This document shows, one piece after another, positions 33,355-42,501 of a stretch of DNA of 64,000 nucleotides (position 1 is the first letter of the stretch; the number at the start of each line of letters is the position of its first letter). Position numbers and translations under genes: made by a program. The stretch spans positions 36,619 through 100,618 of the forward strand of contig JAURYI010000023.1 in the NCBI GenBank assembly GCA_030654015.1. Reading direction: 5' to 3'. Under the pieces are notes generated by a model. The model was not told where the DNA came from. It did no database searches and worked only from the letters and a program-made list of their open reading frames with translations. Source of the stretch: Methylococcales bacterium (GTDB lineage Bacteria; Pseudomonadota; Gammaproteobacteria; Methylococcales; Methylomonadaceae).

Positions 33355-36300
33355 GACAGCTTATTCACTAATTCAATAAGGATATTCACATCAACAGGTT
33401 TAGCTAAATAAGCATTTGCACCCGCTTGCAAACACAGCGTGTCATCGCCCTGCATAGCTTTTGCGGTAATGGCAATAATCGGTAATTTGTCATAACCTAA
33501 GGCGCGAACACGGCGTATCAACTCATAACCGTCCACTTCTGGCATCATAATATCAGTGAGCATGACATCAAAACCTGTTTGTGCCAGTCGCTCCAGTGCC
33601 TTGATGCTGTCAGGTGCGACCTCGACTATAAATCCCTTGCTTCTTAACACCTTGGTGAGTGCATATAGATTACGCGCGTCATCATCCACCAGCAGTAATT
33701 TTTTACCCGTTATCTGCTCAGAATATACCGCTATTGCACGGTCAGTCTGGTGTAAGGCATATAATACTTCCTCGCGCAAACGGACGCTCGATGCGTCCTT
33801 GGTAACGATACTTTCGGTCACGCCTTTTAGTTCAAACACTTCATTTTCGGTCAACTCACGGGCTGAATAGATAATGATAGGCGGCGGATTGAGATATTGC
33901 TGCGCTTGTTTCAGCCAGTCAAAACCGCTTATATCTGGCAGTTGCAAATCAAGAATGACAACAGCAAAGGATTGCGTTTGCAAGATCTGTAGGGCTTCGC
34001 CACCTTGTTCAACAGCAATAATGTCAAGTGCGCACTCGCTCAGCAGACTTTCGACAAATTGCCTGTCTATAGGATTGTCTTCAATCAATAAAATCTGCGG
34101 CACAGCAGTATCTTGCGTTATCTGTACCATCGTTTTCAGTGCATCAATAACGTTATCGCGCGTGACGGGTTTTTTCAAAAAGCCCAGCGCACCCCGCGTT
34201 TTTGCTTCACCTGTATCAATTGCACCCGACATAATAAACACGGGGATTTTAGCAGTCGTCTTATTGGCTTTTAAGTGCCGCAATAGTTCCATACCGCTCA
34301 TTTTAGGCAGCCCCAAATCGAGCAATATGCCAGTCAGTTTTGTTTCGGTAAGTACCTCTAATGCTTGTTCAGCCGATTCGGCGGTAATAACTGTAAAGCC
34401 CAGCGCGGTAATCATGCGCCCTAAAATCACTAATAAACGGGCATCATCTTCTACCAGCAGGATATTACCAGTCGATGCAGTAGTTATTTTGGCAACCACT
34501 GGCGGTGTCTGCACCGACACTTCGTACTTCGTTTCAAGGGATGCGAACACTTTTTTCAGTCGTAACATAAATCGACTGCCCTGCCCGATGGTGCTGGTAA
34601 CGCTAATTTCTCCACCCAACAATTGCGTTAACGTACGACTGATTGCCAATCCTAATCCAGAGCCGCCGTACTTACGACTGGTCGAACCATCTAATTGCTG
34701 AAACGCACCAAAAATATGCTCCAGTTTATCGACAGGAATGCCGATGCCCGTATCAACGATTTCAATCTGACAATCATCACCGATTTTGCTTATAAGAACT
34801 TTTACTGAGCCTATATCGGTGAATTTAATGGCATTGGTCAGCAAATTTGACAATATCTGTATCAACCGCTGCTTATCGGTGAACATAGTGTTGGGTAGGT
34901 CATCAGCCGTTTCTATGGTAAACGCTAAATTTTTCTTTTCTGCTTGCGGCAAAAACACCCGCTGTAAATAAGCCATCATATCCTGTAGCGAAAACGCTTC
35001 TTTGACTAATTCTAATTTTCCCGCTTCAATTTTTGACAAATCGAGAATATCGTTAATCAAGGTGAGTAATTGCGCACCGCTTTCACTGATAACGCTCGCT
35101 GATTCTATTTGGTCGGTAGACAGATTATGTTCTTCATTTTCTGCCAAACTTCTGGATAAAATTAAAATACTGTTGAGCGGAGTACGCAACTCGTGCGACA
35201 TATTGGCTAAAAATTCGGATTTATATTGATTACTTCGTTGCAATTCTTCGGTTTTAACCTTGGCTTCACTAATCGCATCTTTCAGTTGTTTGCTTTGCGT
35301 TTCCAGTAATTTATTTTTTAATAATGTTTCTTCCTGTTGAGCGCGTAACTCTTCCTGACTGCATTTCAGCTCTTCATTTTGTGATTTCATTTCCTCCGAT
35401 TGGCTACGCAACTCTTCGGCTTGTGCCTGCATTTCCTCATTACGGCGTTGTGATTCATCAGAAAGTTGACGAGATTCCACCAATAATAGAGCATTGTGTT
35501 CAATGACTTGCAGATTGAAAAAATATAAGCCCAAGACAGTAGAAACCGACTTAAGAAACGCATGGTATTTGGGTTGTAATGACGTGGTGACTGCCAACTC
35601 CACCACCACTAATACCTCATTTTTATACTCAATTCGAAAAATAACTAATTCGTGCGGGGCAAATTCGGCTAAGCCTGTACTGATAATAATTAACCCTGCT
35701 GGCACTGGCGATAACACTATGGCTTGATTACTTTTTGCACATTGTCCCAATATACCGATACCCGGTTCAAAACAGGTGTCAGCTTGATTACTGCGTGCTA
35801 AACCGTAGGTACTGACGCGCTGATAAGCACATTCCTCCAGTAAATAAACTGCACCGACAGGTATAGTCAACAAATCGCACAATAAATGTAAAAACCGTGC
35901 TGCGGCTTTATTGACTGAACTTTCTGCTGTCACCGCACTGGTTAGTTGTGTGATATGTTCACTAATCCAATGCTCGTGTTCTACTTGTTGGGCGATAGCG
36001 TAAAAAGCTTCAGCGGCTTTGGCTATCTCGCCAATTTCGTCAGTCCGTTGCAATTCAGGGACATCGACCTGTTCACCATTGGCTAAGCGCGTCAGAGCGT
36101 CAGCAATACGACTTAACGGTAGCGTAATGGTTCTTCCGCTCCACATACCCAAGCCAACTCCGCTCCACATACCCAAGCCAACCGCTAATACAATCAAACC
36201 CGCCGCTGTGAAGACTAATGTATGCTGAAGCTCATAGGATTCGAGTAATACTTCGGTATATTCAATTTTAGCGATAAGTCCCCAGCGTACTTTATCGCCT

Positions 36301-37247
36301 AATGCACCAGAAAAAGGCGTGAAAGGTTTAACGCTCACTAATACGTCAATGCCACGATAATCTGGTGTGATTAGTGTAGCTGTTTTCCCGGCTAAGACTA
36401 TTTTTGAAGGTTGGGCATCAAGTTGTCTTTTCAAGACAGTGCTGTCCTTACTAAAGCGAGAGTCAGTCAGCATCCAGCTGTCTTTATTAATTAAAATGAC
36501 TTCACCCGTTTCGCCCATGCCCGTCTTATCCATCATCAGTTCATTGAGCTTGGCAACAGGTAATTGAATCGCTATCACACCTAAAAACTGCTGTTTCTGC
36601 TCATCAAATACGGGCATGGCAATAAAACTGGCCGCCTGCATCTTGCTGGGGGTATAGGGTGAATAATCGGCAAAACTAAGTTGATTAGGAATAGCATCTT
36701 TTAACAAAGGGATTACTGCGCGCGCTAACCCCGAATCCCGCCAAGGCCCAGCGCGTAAATTGGTAGCGAAATCAGTTTCATTTTTCACACTGAAGACCAA
36801 GTTCCCGTGTGTATCAATCAGAAACATATCCTCCCAACCAAAAGCATCATAGCGACGGGAAAAATAAGACTGGGCGATGCGGAATATTTTGTCGTAAGCC
36901 TCGATTGAACCCTGCTTTTGTGCATTTTGGTTATCGTGGATTGTTACCAGATAATTTTGTTGTAACAGCACTTGAGCATTGTCGCCCAAGTGTTGGAATT
37001 CCGCACTCAACTCACCCAACAACTTAACTGTAGTCGGCGCAACTGCCAGAATAGAAATCTGTGCTTGTTGTGTATCGACCCAACGATTCAACGCACTGTA
37101 GCGGGCTTCCAAAACTGCTGCCAATTTTTCTTTTCCCGCTGATTCTAATGCATTACTTGTCAGATAAGACGTAACCAGCAAGGCAATTATCATCGTGAAT
37201 GTGGTCTTGAATAGTATTAACAACAATAATCGAGTTTGAATTTTCAC
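33351..37247 (-). CDS. hybrid sensor histidine kinase with three receivers
   Basis: The product is 1298 aa. It has TM1 at the N-terminus, a large periplasmic Cache-like sensor, TM2, HAMP, a GAF domain, a Gln/Glu-rich coiled coil (EEMQAQAEELRSQSEEMKSQ) and a HisKA domain with His685 in MSHELRTPLN. The HATPase follows (NLLTNAIKF, DTGIGIP, GSGLGLAIS), then receivers starting near 926, 1052 and 1182. Each receiver keeps an acceptor Asp (LLDLGLP, ILDLQLP, LTDIMMP). I prefer the GTG at 37247 (MKIQTRLLLLILF) over the ATG at 37316 because the upstream 23 codons add a second hydrophobic stretch and lack a ribosome site. A 24-bp tandem duplication lies by TM2. It heads the cheR-cheB-regulator operon. 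Confidence 0.9.
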   Translation of the reverse strand: MKIQTRLLLLILFKTTFTMIIALLVTSYLTSNALESAGKEKLAAVLEARYSALNRWVDTQQAQISILAVAPTTVKLLGELSAEFQHLGDNAQVLLQQNYLVTIHDNQNAQKQGSIEAYDKIFRIAQSYFSRRYDAFGWEDMFLIDTHGNLVFSVKNETDFATNLRAGPWRDSGLARAVIPLLKDAIPNQLSFADYSPYTPSKMQAASFIAMPVFDEQKQQFLGVIAIQLPVAKLNELMMDKTGMGETGEVILINKDSWMLTDSRFSKDSTVLKRQLDAQPSKIVLAGKTATLITPDYRGIDVLVSVKPFTPFSGALGDKVRWGLIAKIEYTEVLLESYELQHTLVFTAAGLIVLAVGLGMWSGVGLGMWSGRTITLPLSRIADALTRLANGEQVDVPELQRTDEIGEIAKAAEAFYAIAQQVEHEHWISEHITQLTSAVTAESSVNKAAARFLHLLCDLLTIPVGAVYLLEECAYQRVSTYGLARSNQADTCFEPGIGILGQCAKSNQAIVLSPVPAGLIIISTGLAEFAPHELVIFRIEYKNEVLVVVELAVTTSLQPKYHAFLKSVSTVLGLYFFNLQVIEHNALLLVESRQLSDESQRRNEEMQAQAEELRSQSEEMKSQNEELKCSQEELRAQQEETLLKNKLLETQSKQLKDAISEAKVKTEELQRSNQYKSEFLANMSHELRTPLNSILILSRSLAENEEHNLSTDQIESASVISESGAQLLTLINDILDLSKIEAGKLELVKEAFSLQDMMAYLQRVFLPQAEKKNLAFTIETADDLPNTMFTDKQRLIQILSNLLTNAIKFTDIGSVKVLISKIGDDCQIEIVDTGIGIPVDKLEHIFGAFQQLDGSTSRKYGGSGLGLAISRTLTQLLGGEISVTSTIGQGSRFMLRLKKVFASLETKYEVSVQTPPVVAKITTASTGNILLVEDDARLLVILGRMITALGFTVITAESAEQALEVLTETKLTGILLDLGLPKMSGMELLRHLKANKTTAKIPVFIMSGAIDTGEAKTRGALGFLKKPVTRDNVIDALKTMVQITQDTAVPQILLIEDNPIDRQFVESLLSECALDIIAVEQGGEALQILQTQSFAVVILDLQLPDISGFDWLKQAQQYLNPPPIIIYSARELTENEVFELKGVTESIVTKDASSVRLREEVLYALHQTDRAIAVYSEQITGKKLLLVDDDARNLYALTKVLRSKGFIVEVAPDSIKALERLAQTGFDVMLTDIMMPEVDGYELIRRVRALGYDKLPIIAITAKAMQGDDTLCLQAGANAYLAKPVDVNILIELVNKLS
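36136..36182. repeat. 24-bp in-frame tandem duplication inside the hybrid kinase gene
   Basis: Two adjacent copies of a 24-nt unit (36136-36159, then 36160-36182 plus one base) are identical over 23 nt. They encode the peptide VGLGMWSG twice, at the junction of TM2 and the HAMP domain. Confidence 0.95.
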
Positions 37248-37635
37248 ATGGCTACCTATTTTTAAAGACAATTGCAAAAACAATATAACTAATAATAGCT
37301 TACAGACATTACGCATTATAAAAATGTGTAATCAGGTCAGTTGTTAGTAAAAAGTTGTTGTGTATAAGCAATTCAAACCTCTAAGGTTTATTTATACAGG
37401 CAAACTCATGCCATGACTTTTGTACTAAATAAGACCATTATCGTGGTTCGACAGACTTACCACGAACGGTTTAAAACATAATTCAATCTTTAAGATTACC
37501 CGTAATGGTTATGTAATGTGAATTCAGCTGGTACGGTTTTACTGACCTATTAATATAAAGTATATACATTATAATTTTCATTAAAATTATTGTTGAAAAT
37601 TTTTACAAACTGACTTTAATACCCTTGCACCATTC
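37248..37635. other. intergenic region between divergent kinase and porin genes
   Basis: This AT-rich region must hold the kinase promoter. It contains a degenerate palindromic repeat GTGGTTCGACAGACTTACCACGAACGG at about 37443-37469, related to the element at 11538, and a small AACCTCTAAGGTTT palindrome at 37375-37388. No gene or RNA recognised. Confidence 0.5.
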
Positions 37636-37679
37636 GCAAATAACAATCATTTGCATCTTTATACCTATTTACCTATAAT
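37636..37679 (+). promoter_or_regulatory. porin-cluster promoter with Fur-like palindrome
   Basis: TTGCAT (37651-37656), a 17-nt spacer and a perfect TATAAT (37674-37679) form a strong sigma-70 promoter. The 19-bp palindrome GCAAATAACAATCATTTGC (37636-37654) overlaps the -35 and matches 13 of 19 positions of the Fur consensus. Repression by Fur or a related regulator is inferred. Confidence 0.65.
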
Positions 37680-37714
37680 TCACCCATACAAATTACAGTT
37701 AATAGGGGTGTTAA

Positions 37715-39145
37715 GTGAACATATTTAATAAATCATCAATATCAAGAGGCATACTCACGGCATTAGTTGCCATGAGTACATCGGCTAATGCGTTAGAAAA
37801 ACCGCAGACTATGGAGGATATGTGGAAAATTATTCAGGCTCAACAAAAGCAGATTGACGCGCTGACAGCGCAGAAAGCCGCTCCCGCACCAGTCGCTACT
37901 GCTGCTGCCGAACCTGCTGGCAAAACTCCTGCTGATGATGTCAAAAAATTGGAGCGCAAAACCGATGTACTCAGTCAGGAAGTGGAAAAATTGCGTACTA
38001 ATTTATCTATTCCTGAGGAAAAAGCACTCAAAAGTGCTTACGGCTTAGGCCCTGCGGCATCGAAGGTTTATCAGGTAGGCAAAGGGCTGTCTATCGGCGG
38101 TTATGGTGAAGCCAATTATCAAGCCATTGTTAATGATGAAACCAAGCAAAAAAATGGCGATGATGCCAATTCGCATAACAACACTGATTTTGAACGCTTA
38201 GTGCTGTATGCAGGTTATAAATTTACCGACAACATTTTATTTAACAGTGAACTTGAATTTGAGCATGGTTCAACCGAAAAAGGCGGTACAGTCTCGGTAG
38301 AAATGGCGGCACTGGATTTTTTTATTGATCCGATGGTGAATGTGCGTGCGGGTATGCTGTTATTGCCGATGGGCTTTATCAATCCTATTCATGAGCCGCC
38401 GTTTTATTTTGGCAATAACCGTCCAGAAGTAGAGCGGCGTATTATTCCAAGCACATGGCGTGATGTCGGTGTCGGTATATTTGGTGAATTATTACCCAAC
38501 CTGACGTATACCGCGTATGGTGTGAATGGCTTGAACGCGGCTAATTATGATTCCAACGGCATACGCTCAGGTAGACAACAAGGCAGTCAAGCCAGAGCGG
38601 AAGATTTGGCGTTTGTGGGGCGATTGGATTATGCACCCGATTTTATTTCTGGCTTATCGTTTGGCGGTTCGGCTTATTTAGGGAATGCAGGACAGAATCA
38701 AACTTTTGCAGGTCAGCGTGCGGATGCGTTCACGCAGTTATATGAAGGTCATATACAGTGGAAATATCGCGGACTGGAATTCCGTACTTTGGGTTCTTAT
38801 GGGCATATTGATGATGCGGGTATTCTCAGTAAAGCTAAATCTCAAACCATCGGTTCGTCAAATTATGGCTGGTACAGTGAAGTCGGCTACGACATATTGC
38901 CGCTATTGTCAGACACCACCACCCAATATCTAGCACCTTTTTTCCGTTACGAGCATTTCGATACCATTGCCAATGCACCTGACGGTTACGCAGATGATTT
39001 GACCAAAGATAAACAAATTTACCAATTCGGCTTGCAATATAAACCTATCCCTAATGTTGTGATTAAAGCGGATTACCGTAATTTCACCGCTAAAAAAGGC
39101 ACAGTACCCGATGACTTTAATCTGGGTTTCGGCTTTATTTTCTAA
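37715..39145 (+). CDS. outer-membrane porin with N-terminal coiled coil
   Basis: This 476-aa protein starts at GTG with an AGGGG site 7 nt upstream. A signal peptide (to about ANA) is followed by a coiled coil (MWKIIQAQQKQIDALTAQ), an Ala/Pro linker and a second helix (KKLERKTDVLSQEVEKL). From about residue 125 it is beta-barrel sequence with alternating aromatic strands, ending in GFGFIF, the C-terminal Phe recognised by the BAM machinery. It resembles phosphate-selective porin-like and DcaP-like trimers. Substrate unknown; the Fur-like promoter and the following FMN-binding gene point to iron or redox physiology. Confidence 0.82.
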   Translation: MNIFNKSSISRGILTALVAMSTSANALEKPQTMEDMWKIIQAQQKQIDALTAQKAAPAPVATAAAEPAGKTPADDVKKLERKTDVLSQEVEKLRTNLSIPEEKALKSAYGLGPAASKVYQVGKGLSIGGYGEANYQAIVNDETKQKNGDDANSHNNTDFERLVLYAGYKFTDNILFNSELEFEHGSTEKGGTVSVEMAALDFFIDPMVNVRAGMLLLPMGFINPIHEPPFYFGNNRPEVERRIIPSTWRDVGVGIFGELLPNLTYTAYGVNGLNAANYDSNGIRSGRQQGSQARAEDLAFVGRLDYAPDFISGLSFGGSAYLGNAGQNQTFAGQRADAFTQLYEGHIQWKYRGLEFRTLGSYGHIDDAGILSKAKSQTIGSSNYGWYSEVGYDILPLLSDTTTQYLAPFFRYEHFDTIANAPDGYADDLTKDKQIYQFGLQYKPIPNVVIKADYRNFTAKKGTVPDDFNLGFGFIF

Positions 39146-39173
39146 TAATCCACGTCCACACACATTTATTTTT

Positions 39174-39264
39174 TATCCACGAAAGACACGAAAAGCACGA
39201 AAACTTTCGCGTCTTTCGTGCTTTTCGTGGACAGTGAAAACATTGAGGTTTTAAAAATCTCAAT
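39174..39264. repeat. CACGAAAAGCACGAAA inverted repeat plus CATTGAG palindrome
   Basis: TCCACGAAAGACACGAAAAG and CTTTCGTGCTTTTCGTGGA form a long imperfect hairpin at 39176-39233. A second palindrome, CATTGAGGTTTTAAAAATCTCAATG, follows at 39240-39264. They separate the porin from the FMN-binding gene and could attenuate readthrough. Confidence 0.7.
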
Positions 39265-39315
39265 GGTCTGGTCTGCTATAATCAACGCCTCGTGTCAATT
39301 GAACAAAGAGTCGCT

Positions 39316-39846
39316 ATGAAACCCCTTAAATTTATTATGTTTTTCGGGCTGCTAACAGCCGCAAGCTCCAGTTTTGCCACCGTTTTTTACAGTAAAAGTG
39401 AAGCAATGGAATTGGCATTCGGCAAAGGTACGCCTGTAGAGCAATTGGCGTTATTTCCTGACGAGCAACAAACCGCCACCATACAACAACTTGCCAAAAT
39501 TAAATTAGATTCGGGTTTATTTACCTTCTACGTTGGCAAAAATCAGGACAAAATCACAGGTTACGCGGCTATCGAAACTAATACGGTCAGAACCAAACCA
39601 GAAACCCTGATGATCGTGCTGACACCCGAAGGTGAGTTGCAGAAAGTCTACACCCTCGCCTTTCATGAACCGCCCGAATATATGCCGCCTGAACGCTGGT
39701 TTGAACAACTGTATAAGCGTCCGCTCGCCGACATGGATTTTAATAAAGGTGTGGACGGTATTGCAGGTGCTACGCTCAGTACCCGCGCTAATATTGACAG
39801 CATTCGTAAAGTCATGGCTATCTATCAAGTATTAGTCAAAAAATAG
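39316..39846 (+). CDS. exported FMN-binding domain protein
   Basis: This 176-aa periplasmic protein has a signal peptide (cleavage near SSSFA). It ends in an FMN-binding domain with the flavin-transfer motif DGIAGATLST, in which Thr153 should carry covalent FMN added by ApbE, as in NqrC and RnfG. No other Rnf or Nqr subunit is nearby, and it lacks their membrane anchor. I chose the ATG at 39316, with an AAGAG site upstream, over a GTG 8 codons earlier. The next gene starts 8 nt later and is a likely membrane redox partner. Confidence 0.85.
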   Translation: MKPLKFIMFFGLLTAASSSFATVFYSKSEAMELAFGKGTPVEQLALFPDEQQTATIQQLAKIKLDSGLFTFYVGKNQDKITGYAAIETNTVRTKPETLMIVLTPEGELQKVYTLAFHEPPEYMPPERWFEQLYKRPLADMDFNKGVDGIAGATLSTRANIDSIRKVMAIYQVLVKK

Positions 39847-39854
39847 AGAAAACT

Positions 39855-40358
39855 ATGCGTTATTTTGTAACTGGCGAACAACAGCGTAAATCGTTGCTGA
39901 ACGCCTTGATATTAATGTTTCTGGGCTATGTCGCTCTGTTGTGGGTCAGTAATGGCATGATGTATTTTCATCACATGGATTTAACGCCTAGCTCTGTGAT
40001 TGCCTACTATCTGGGTTCTGAAGAACAATTTACCGCGCCGCGCAGTTATCAGGGTATGCTGGAAGTGTCGCATTTTCACCTGTTTTCCATGGGTATGTTG
40101 ATTGTGACGCTCACGCATTTAATGCTGATGACGGAGTTCTCCACACGCCTGAAAATCTGGATCAGCGGCTTGACCTACATTTCTGCCTTAGCAGACGAAG
40201 CCGCTGGCTGGCTGGTACGCTTTGCACATCCCTTATTTGCGTATTTTAAAATTGCCGCGTTTTTAATGCTGGAGCTGTCCTTGCTCGCCTTATTAGTTGC
40301 CGTCATTGTGTCCCTGATACGCGCCCGTATTCAGTTACGGCAAAGTAACGCCGAATAA
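39855..40358 (+). CDS. four-helix membrane protein, putative partner of the FMN-binding protein
   Basis: This 167-aa protein has four predicted transmembrane helices at about 15-37, 70-93, 102-120 and 130-153. Histidines lie at or near membrane positions (MMYFHHMDL, EVSHFHLFSMG, TLTHLMLM, RFAHPLFAY), as in heme-binding membrane cytochromes. I do not recognise the family. Tight coupling to the FMN-binding gene (8 nt) suggests a two-component electron-transfer unit across the inner membrane, perhaps a reductase. This is an inference. Confidence 0.7.
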   Translation: MRYFVTGEQQRKSLLNALILMFLGYVALLWVSNGMMYFHHMDLTPSSVIAYYLGSEEQFTAPRSYQGMLEVSHFHLFSMGMLIVTLTHLMLMTEFSTRLKIWISGLTYISALADEAAGWLVRFAHPLFAYFKIAAFLMLELSLLALLVAVIVSLIRARIQLRQSNAE

Positions 40359-40503
40359 TCTACCCGCCCACTCTGCGCGACTCACTTTTTTATTACCACA
40401 ACATCTTTAAACGCTTATATTTCCTGATACGCGCTTGAATCTGGTCACTTATGGTAGACTGCGCATTTTCAATTGCCTATTAGTCAAAAAGGGTCATAAA
40501 GTG

Positions 40504-41391
40504 ATGAAAATTCTGTTATTCGGTAAAAGTGGGCAAGTTGGCTGGGAATTACAACGCAGCCTCGCGCCGTTAGGTGAAGTGATTGCGCTGGACAGTAATA
40601 GCGCAGATTACTGCGGTGATTTCACCAATCTTGACGGCATCGCCAAGACCATTCGCAGTATCGCACCCGATGTCATCGTCAATGCCGCTGCGCATACTGC
40701 GGTGGATAAAGCCGAAAGTGAAGCAGAACTGGCGCGTACTATTAATGCCCTCGCGCCCCGTGTTCTGGCAGAAGAAGCCAAACGCGGTAACGCATGGTTA
40801 ATACATTATTCGACCGATTATGTGTTTGACGGCAGTGGCGATACCGCGTGGTTGGAAACCGATAACACCGCGCCCTTAAGTGTTTACGGAGCAACCAAGT
40901 TAGAAGGTGAACAGGCGATTATGGACTCTGGCTGCCGATACCTGATTTTCCGTACTAGTTGGGTTTATGGTGTGCGGGGTGGAAACTTCGCTAAAACCAT
41001 GTTGCGCTTAGCCGCTGAACGCGACCGTTTAACCGTCATTAACGATCAGGTCGGCGCACCTACAGGCGCGGATTTATTAGCCGATGTGACAGCCCACGCC
41101 ATTCGCACCGTACAACAACGCCCCGAATTAGCGGGTCTTTATCATCTGGTCGCCAGCGGCGAAACCACATGGTATGACTACGCCCGTTTTGTCATCAGTT
41201 TTGCGCGTGATGCGGGGATGGATATTAAGGTTGCGGATGATGCCATCGTTCCCGTACCGACCAGCGCATTTCCCACCCCCGCTACGCGCCCGCTTAATTC
41301 ACGATTGAATACTGGCACACTGTGTGCTAACTTTGATATAAACTTGCCCCATTGGCAAACGGGTGTGGCACGAATGCTCACCGAACTATAG
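40504..41391 (+). CDS. rfbD: dTDP-4-dehydrorhamnose reductase
   Basis: This 295-aa short-chain dehydrogenase makes dTDP-L-rhamnose for surface polysaccharides. The NADPH-binding start MKILLFGKSGQVGWELQRSL, the catalytic YGATKLEGE (Tyr-x3-Lys) preceded by HYSTDYVFDG, and FRTSWVYG are all typical of the family. I use the ATG at 40504; the open frame begins at a TTG 23 codons upstream. rfbA follows after 9 nt. rfbB and rfbC are not in the window. Confidence 0.95.
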   Translation: MKILLFGKSGQVGWELQRSLAPLGEVIALDSNSADYCGDFTNLDGIAKTIRSIAPDVIVNAAAHTAVDKAESEAELARTINALAPRVLAEEAKRGNAWLIHYSTDYVFDGSGDTAWLETDNTAPLSVYGATKLEGEQAIMDSGCRYLIFRTSWVYGVRGGNFAKTMLRLAAERDRLTVINDQVGAPTGADLLADVTAHAIRTVQQRPELAGLYHLVASGETTWYDYARFVISFARDAGMDIKVADDAIVPVPTSAFPTPATRPLNSRLNTGTLCANFDINLPHWQTGVARMLTEL

Positions 41392-41400
41392 GAAAATTAA

Positions 41401-42288
41401 ATGACAACTCGTAAAGGTATTATTCTGGCTGGCGGTTCTGGCACTCGGCTTTATCCTGTCACCAAAGTAGTTTCTAAACAGCTACTGCCGATTTATGACA
41501 AACCGATGATTTATTACCCGCTCAGCACACTGATGTTAGCAGGTATTCGTGACATTCTGATTATCTCAACACCACAAGATTTACCGCGTTTTGAACAACT
41601 GCTCGGTGACGGCAGCGACTGGGGTATCAACCTGCAATACGCAGTACAACCCAGCCCCGACGGTCTGGCGCAGGCCTTTATTATCGGTAAGGATTTTATC
41701 GGCAATGACCCTTCCGCGCTGGTATTGGGCGACAATATATTTTATGGTCAGGACTTACCCAAGCAGTTGGCTCATGCCTTAAACAAAACCGAAGGCGCAA
41801 CCGTGTTTGCCTATCATGTCGCCGACCCTGAACGCTACGGCGTGGTCAGTTTTGATAAACAAGGTCGCGCCCAGACTTTGGAAGAAAAACCGACTGAACC
41901 TAAATCCAATTATGCGGTGACAGGCTTATATTTTTACGACAATGAAGTGATTGATATTGTCGCCAATTTAAAACCTTCACCACGCGGCGAATTGGAAATT
42001 ACCGATGTCAATCGTATCTATCTGGAACGGAATCAACTGTCGGTGGAAATCATGGGGCGCGGCTATGCGTGGCTGGATACCGGCACACATGAAAGTATGA
42101 TTGAAGCCTCCAATTTCATTGAAACCATCGAACATCGTCAAGGATTAAAAATAGCCTGCCCAGAAGAAATAGCCTATAACAGTGGTTTTATTAATGCGGA
42201 ACAACTGCTTAAATTAGCCCAGCCATTAGCCAAAAATGGCTATGGGCAGTATTTACTGCGTTTATTAAAAGAAGGAAATTCTCTTTAA
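41401..42288 (+). CDS. rfbA: glucose-1-phosphate thymidylyltransferase
   Basis: This 295-aa enzyme makes dTDP-glucose, the first step of dTDP-rhamnose synthesis. The nucleotide-binding [35 protein letters not shown], and the metal site VLGDNIFYG are intact, and the length matches the short RmlA type. It is the second gene of an rfbD-rfbA pair. The other two pathway genes must be elsewhere. Confidence 0.97.
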   Translation: MTTRKGIILAGGSGTRLYPVTKVVSKQLLPIYDKPMIYYPLSTLMLAGIRDILIISTPQDLPRFEQLLGDGSDWGINLQYAVQPSPDGLAQAFIIGKDFIGNDPSALVLGDNIFYGQDLPKQLAHALNKTEGATVFAYHVADPERYGVVSFDKQGRAQTLEEKPTEPKSNYAVTGLYFYDNEVIDIVANLKPSPRGELEITDVNRIYLERNQLSVEIMGRGYAWLDTGTHESMIEASNFIETIEHRQGLKIACPEEIAYNSGFINAEQLLKLAQPLAKNGYGQYLLRLLKEGNSL

Positions 42289-42501
42289 CATTATCATTAT
42301 TAGCGGTTAAACTGAATAGTCACATTTTTTAAATGTAATTATTATTTCTATCTGTTAATAAGTTCATAACAATAAATTTCCGTGTATAAAAACCTGAGCA
42401 AACCTGCGAGGTTTTTATACATACGGACTTTGTGACAAGAACTTACATTTCAAATTACCGAAACTATACTATCTATATTACTGAAAATAATCGGTGCAAC
42501 T

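Noticed and set aside
33874..34701. 275-codon plus-strand frame opposite the hybrid kinase
   Set aside because: It is antisense to well-conserved kinase and receiver domains, is Ser/Ile-rich without a recognisable fold, and lacks a ribosome site.
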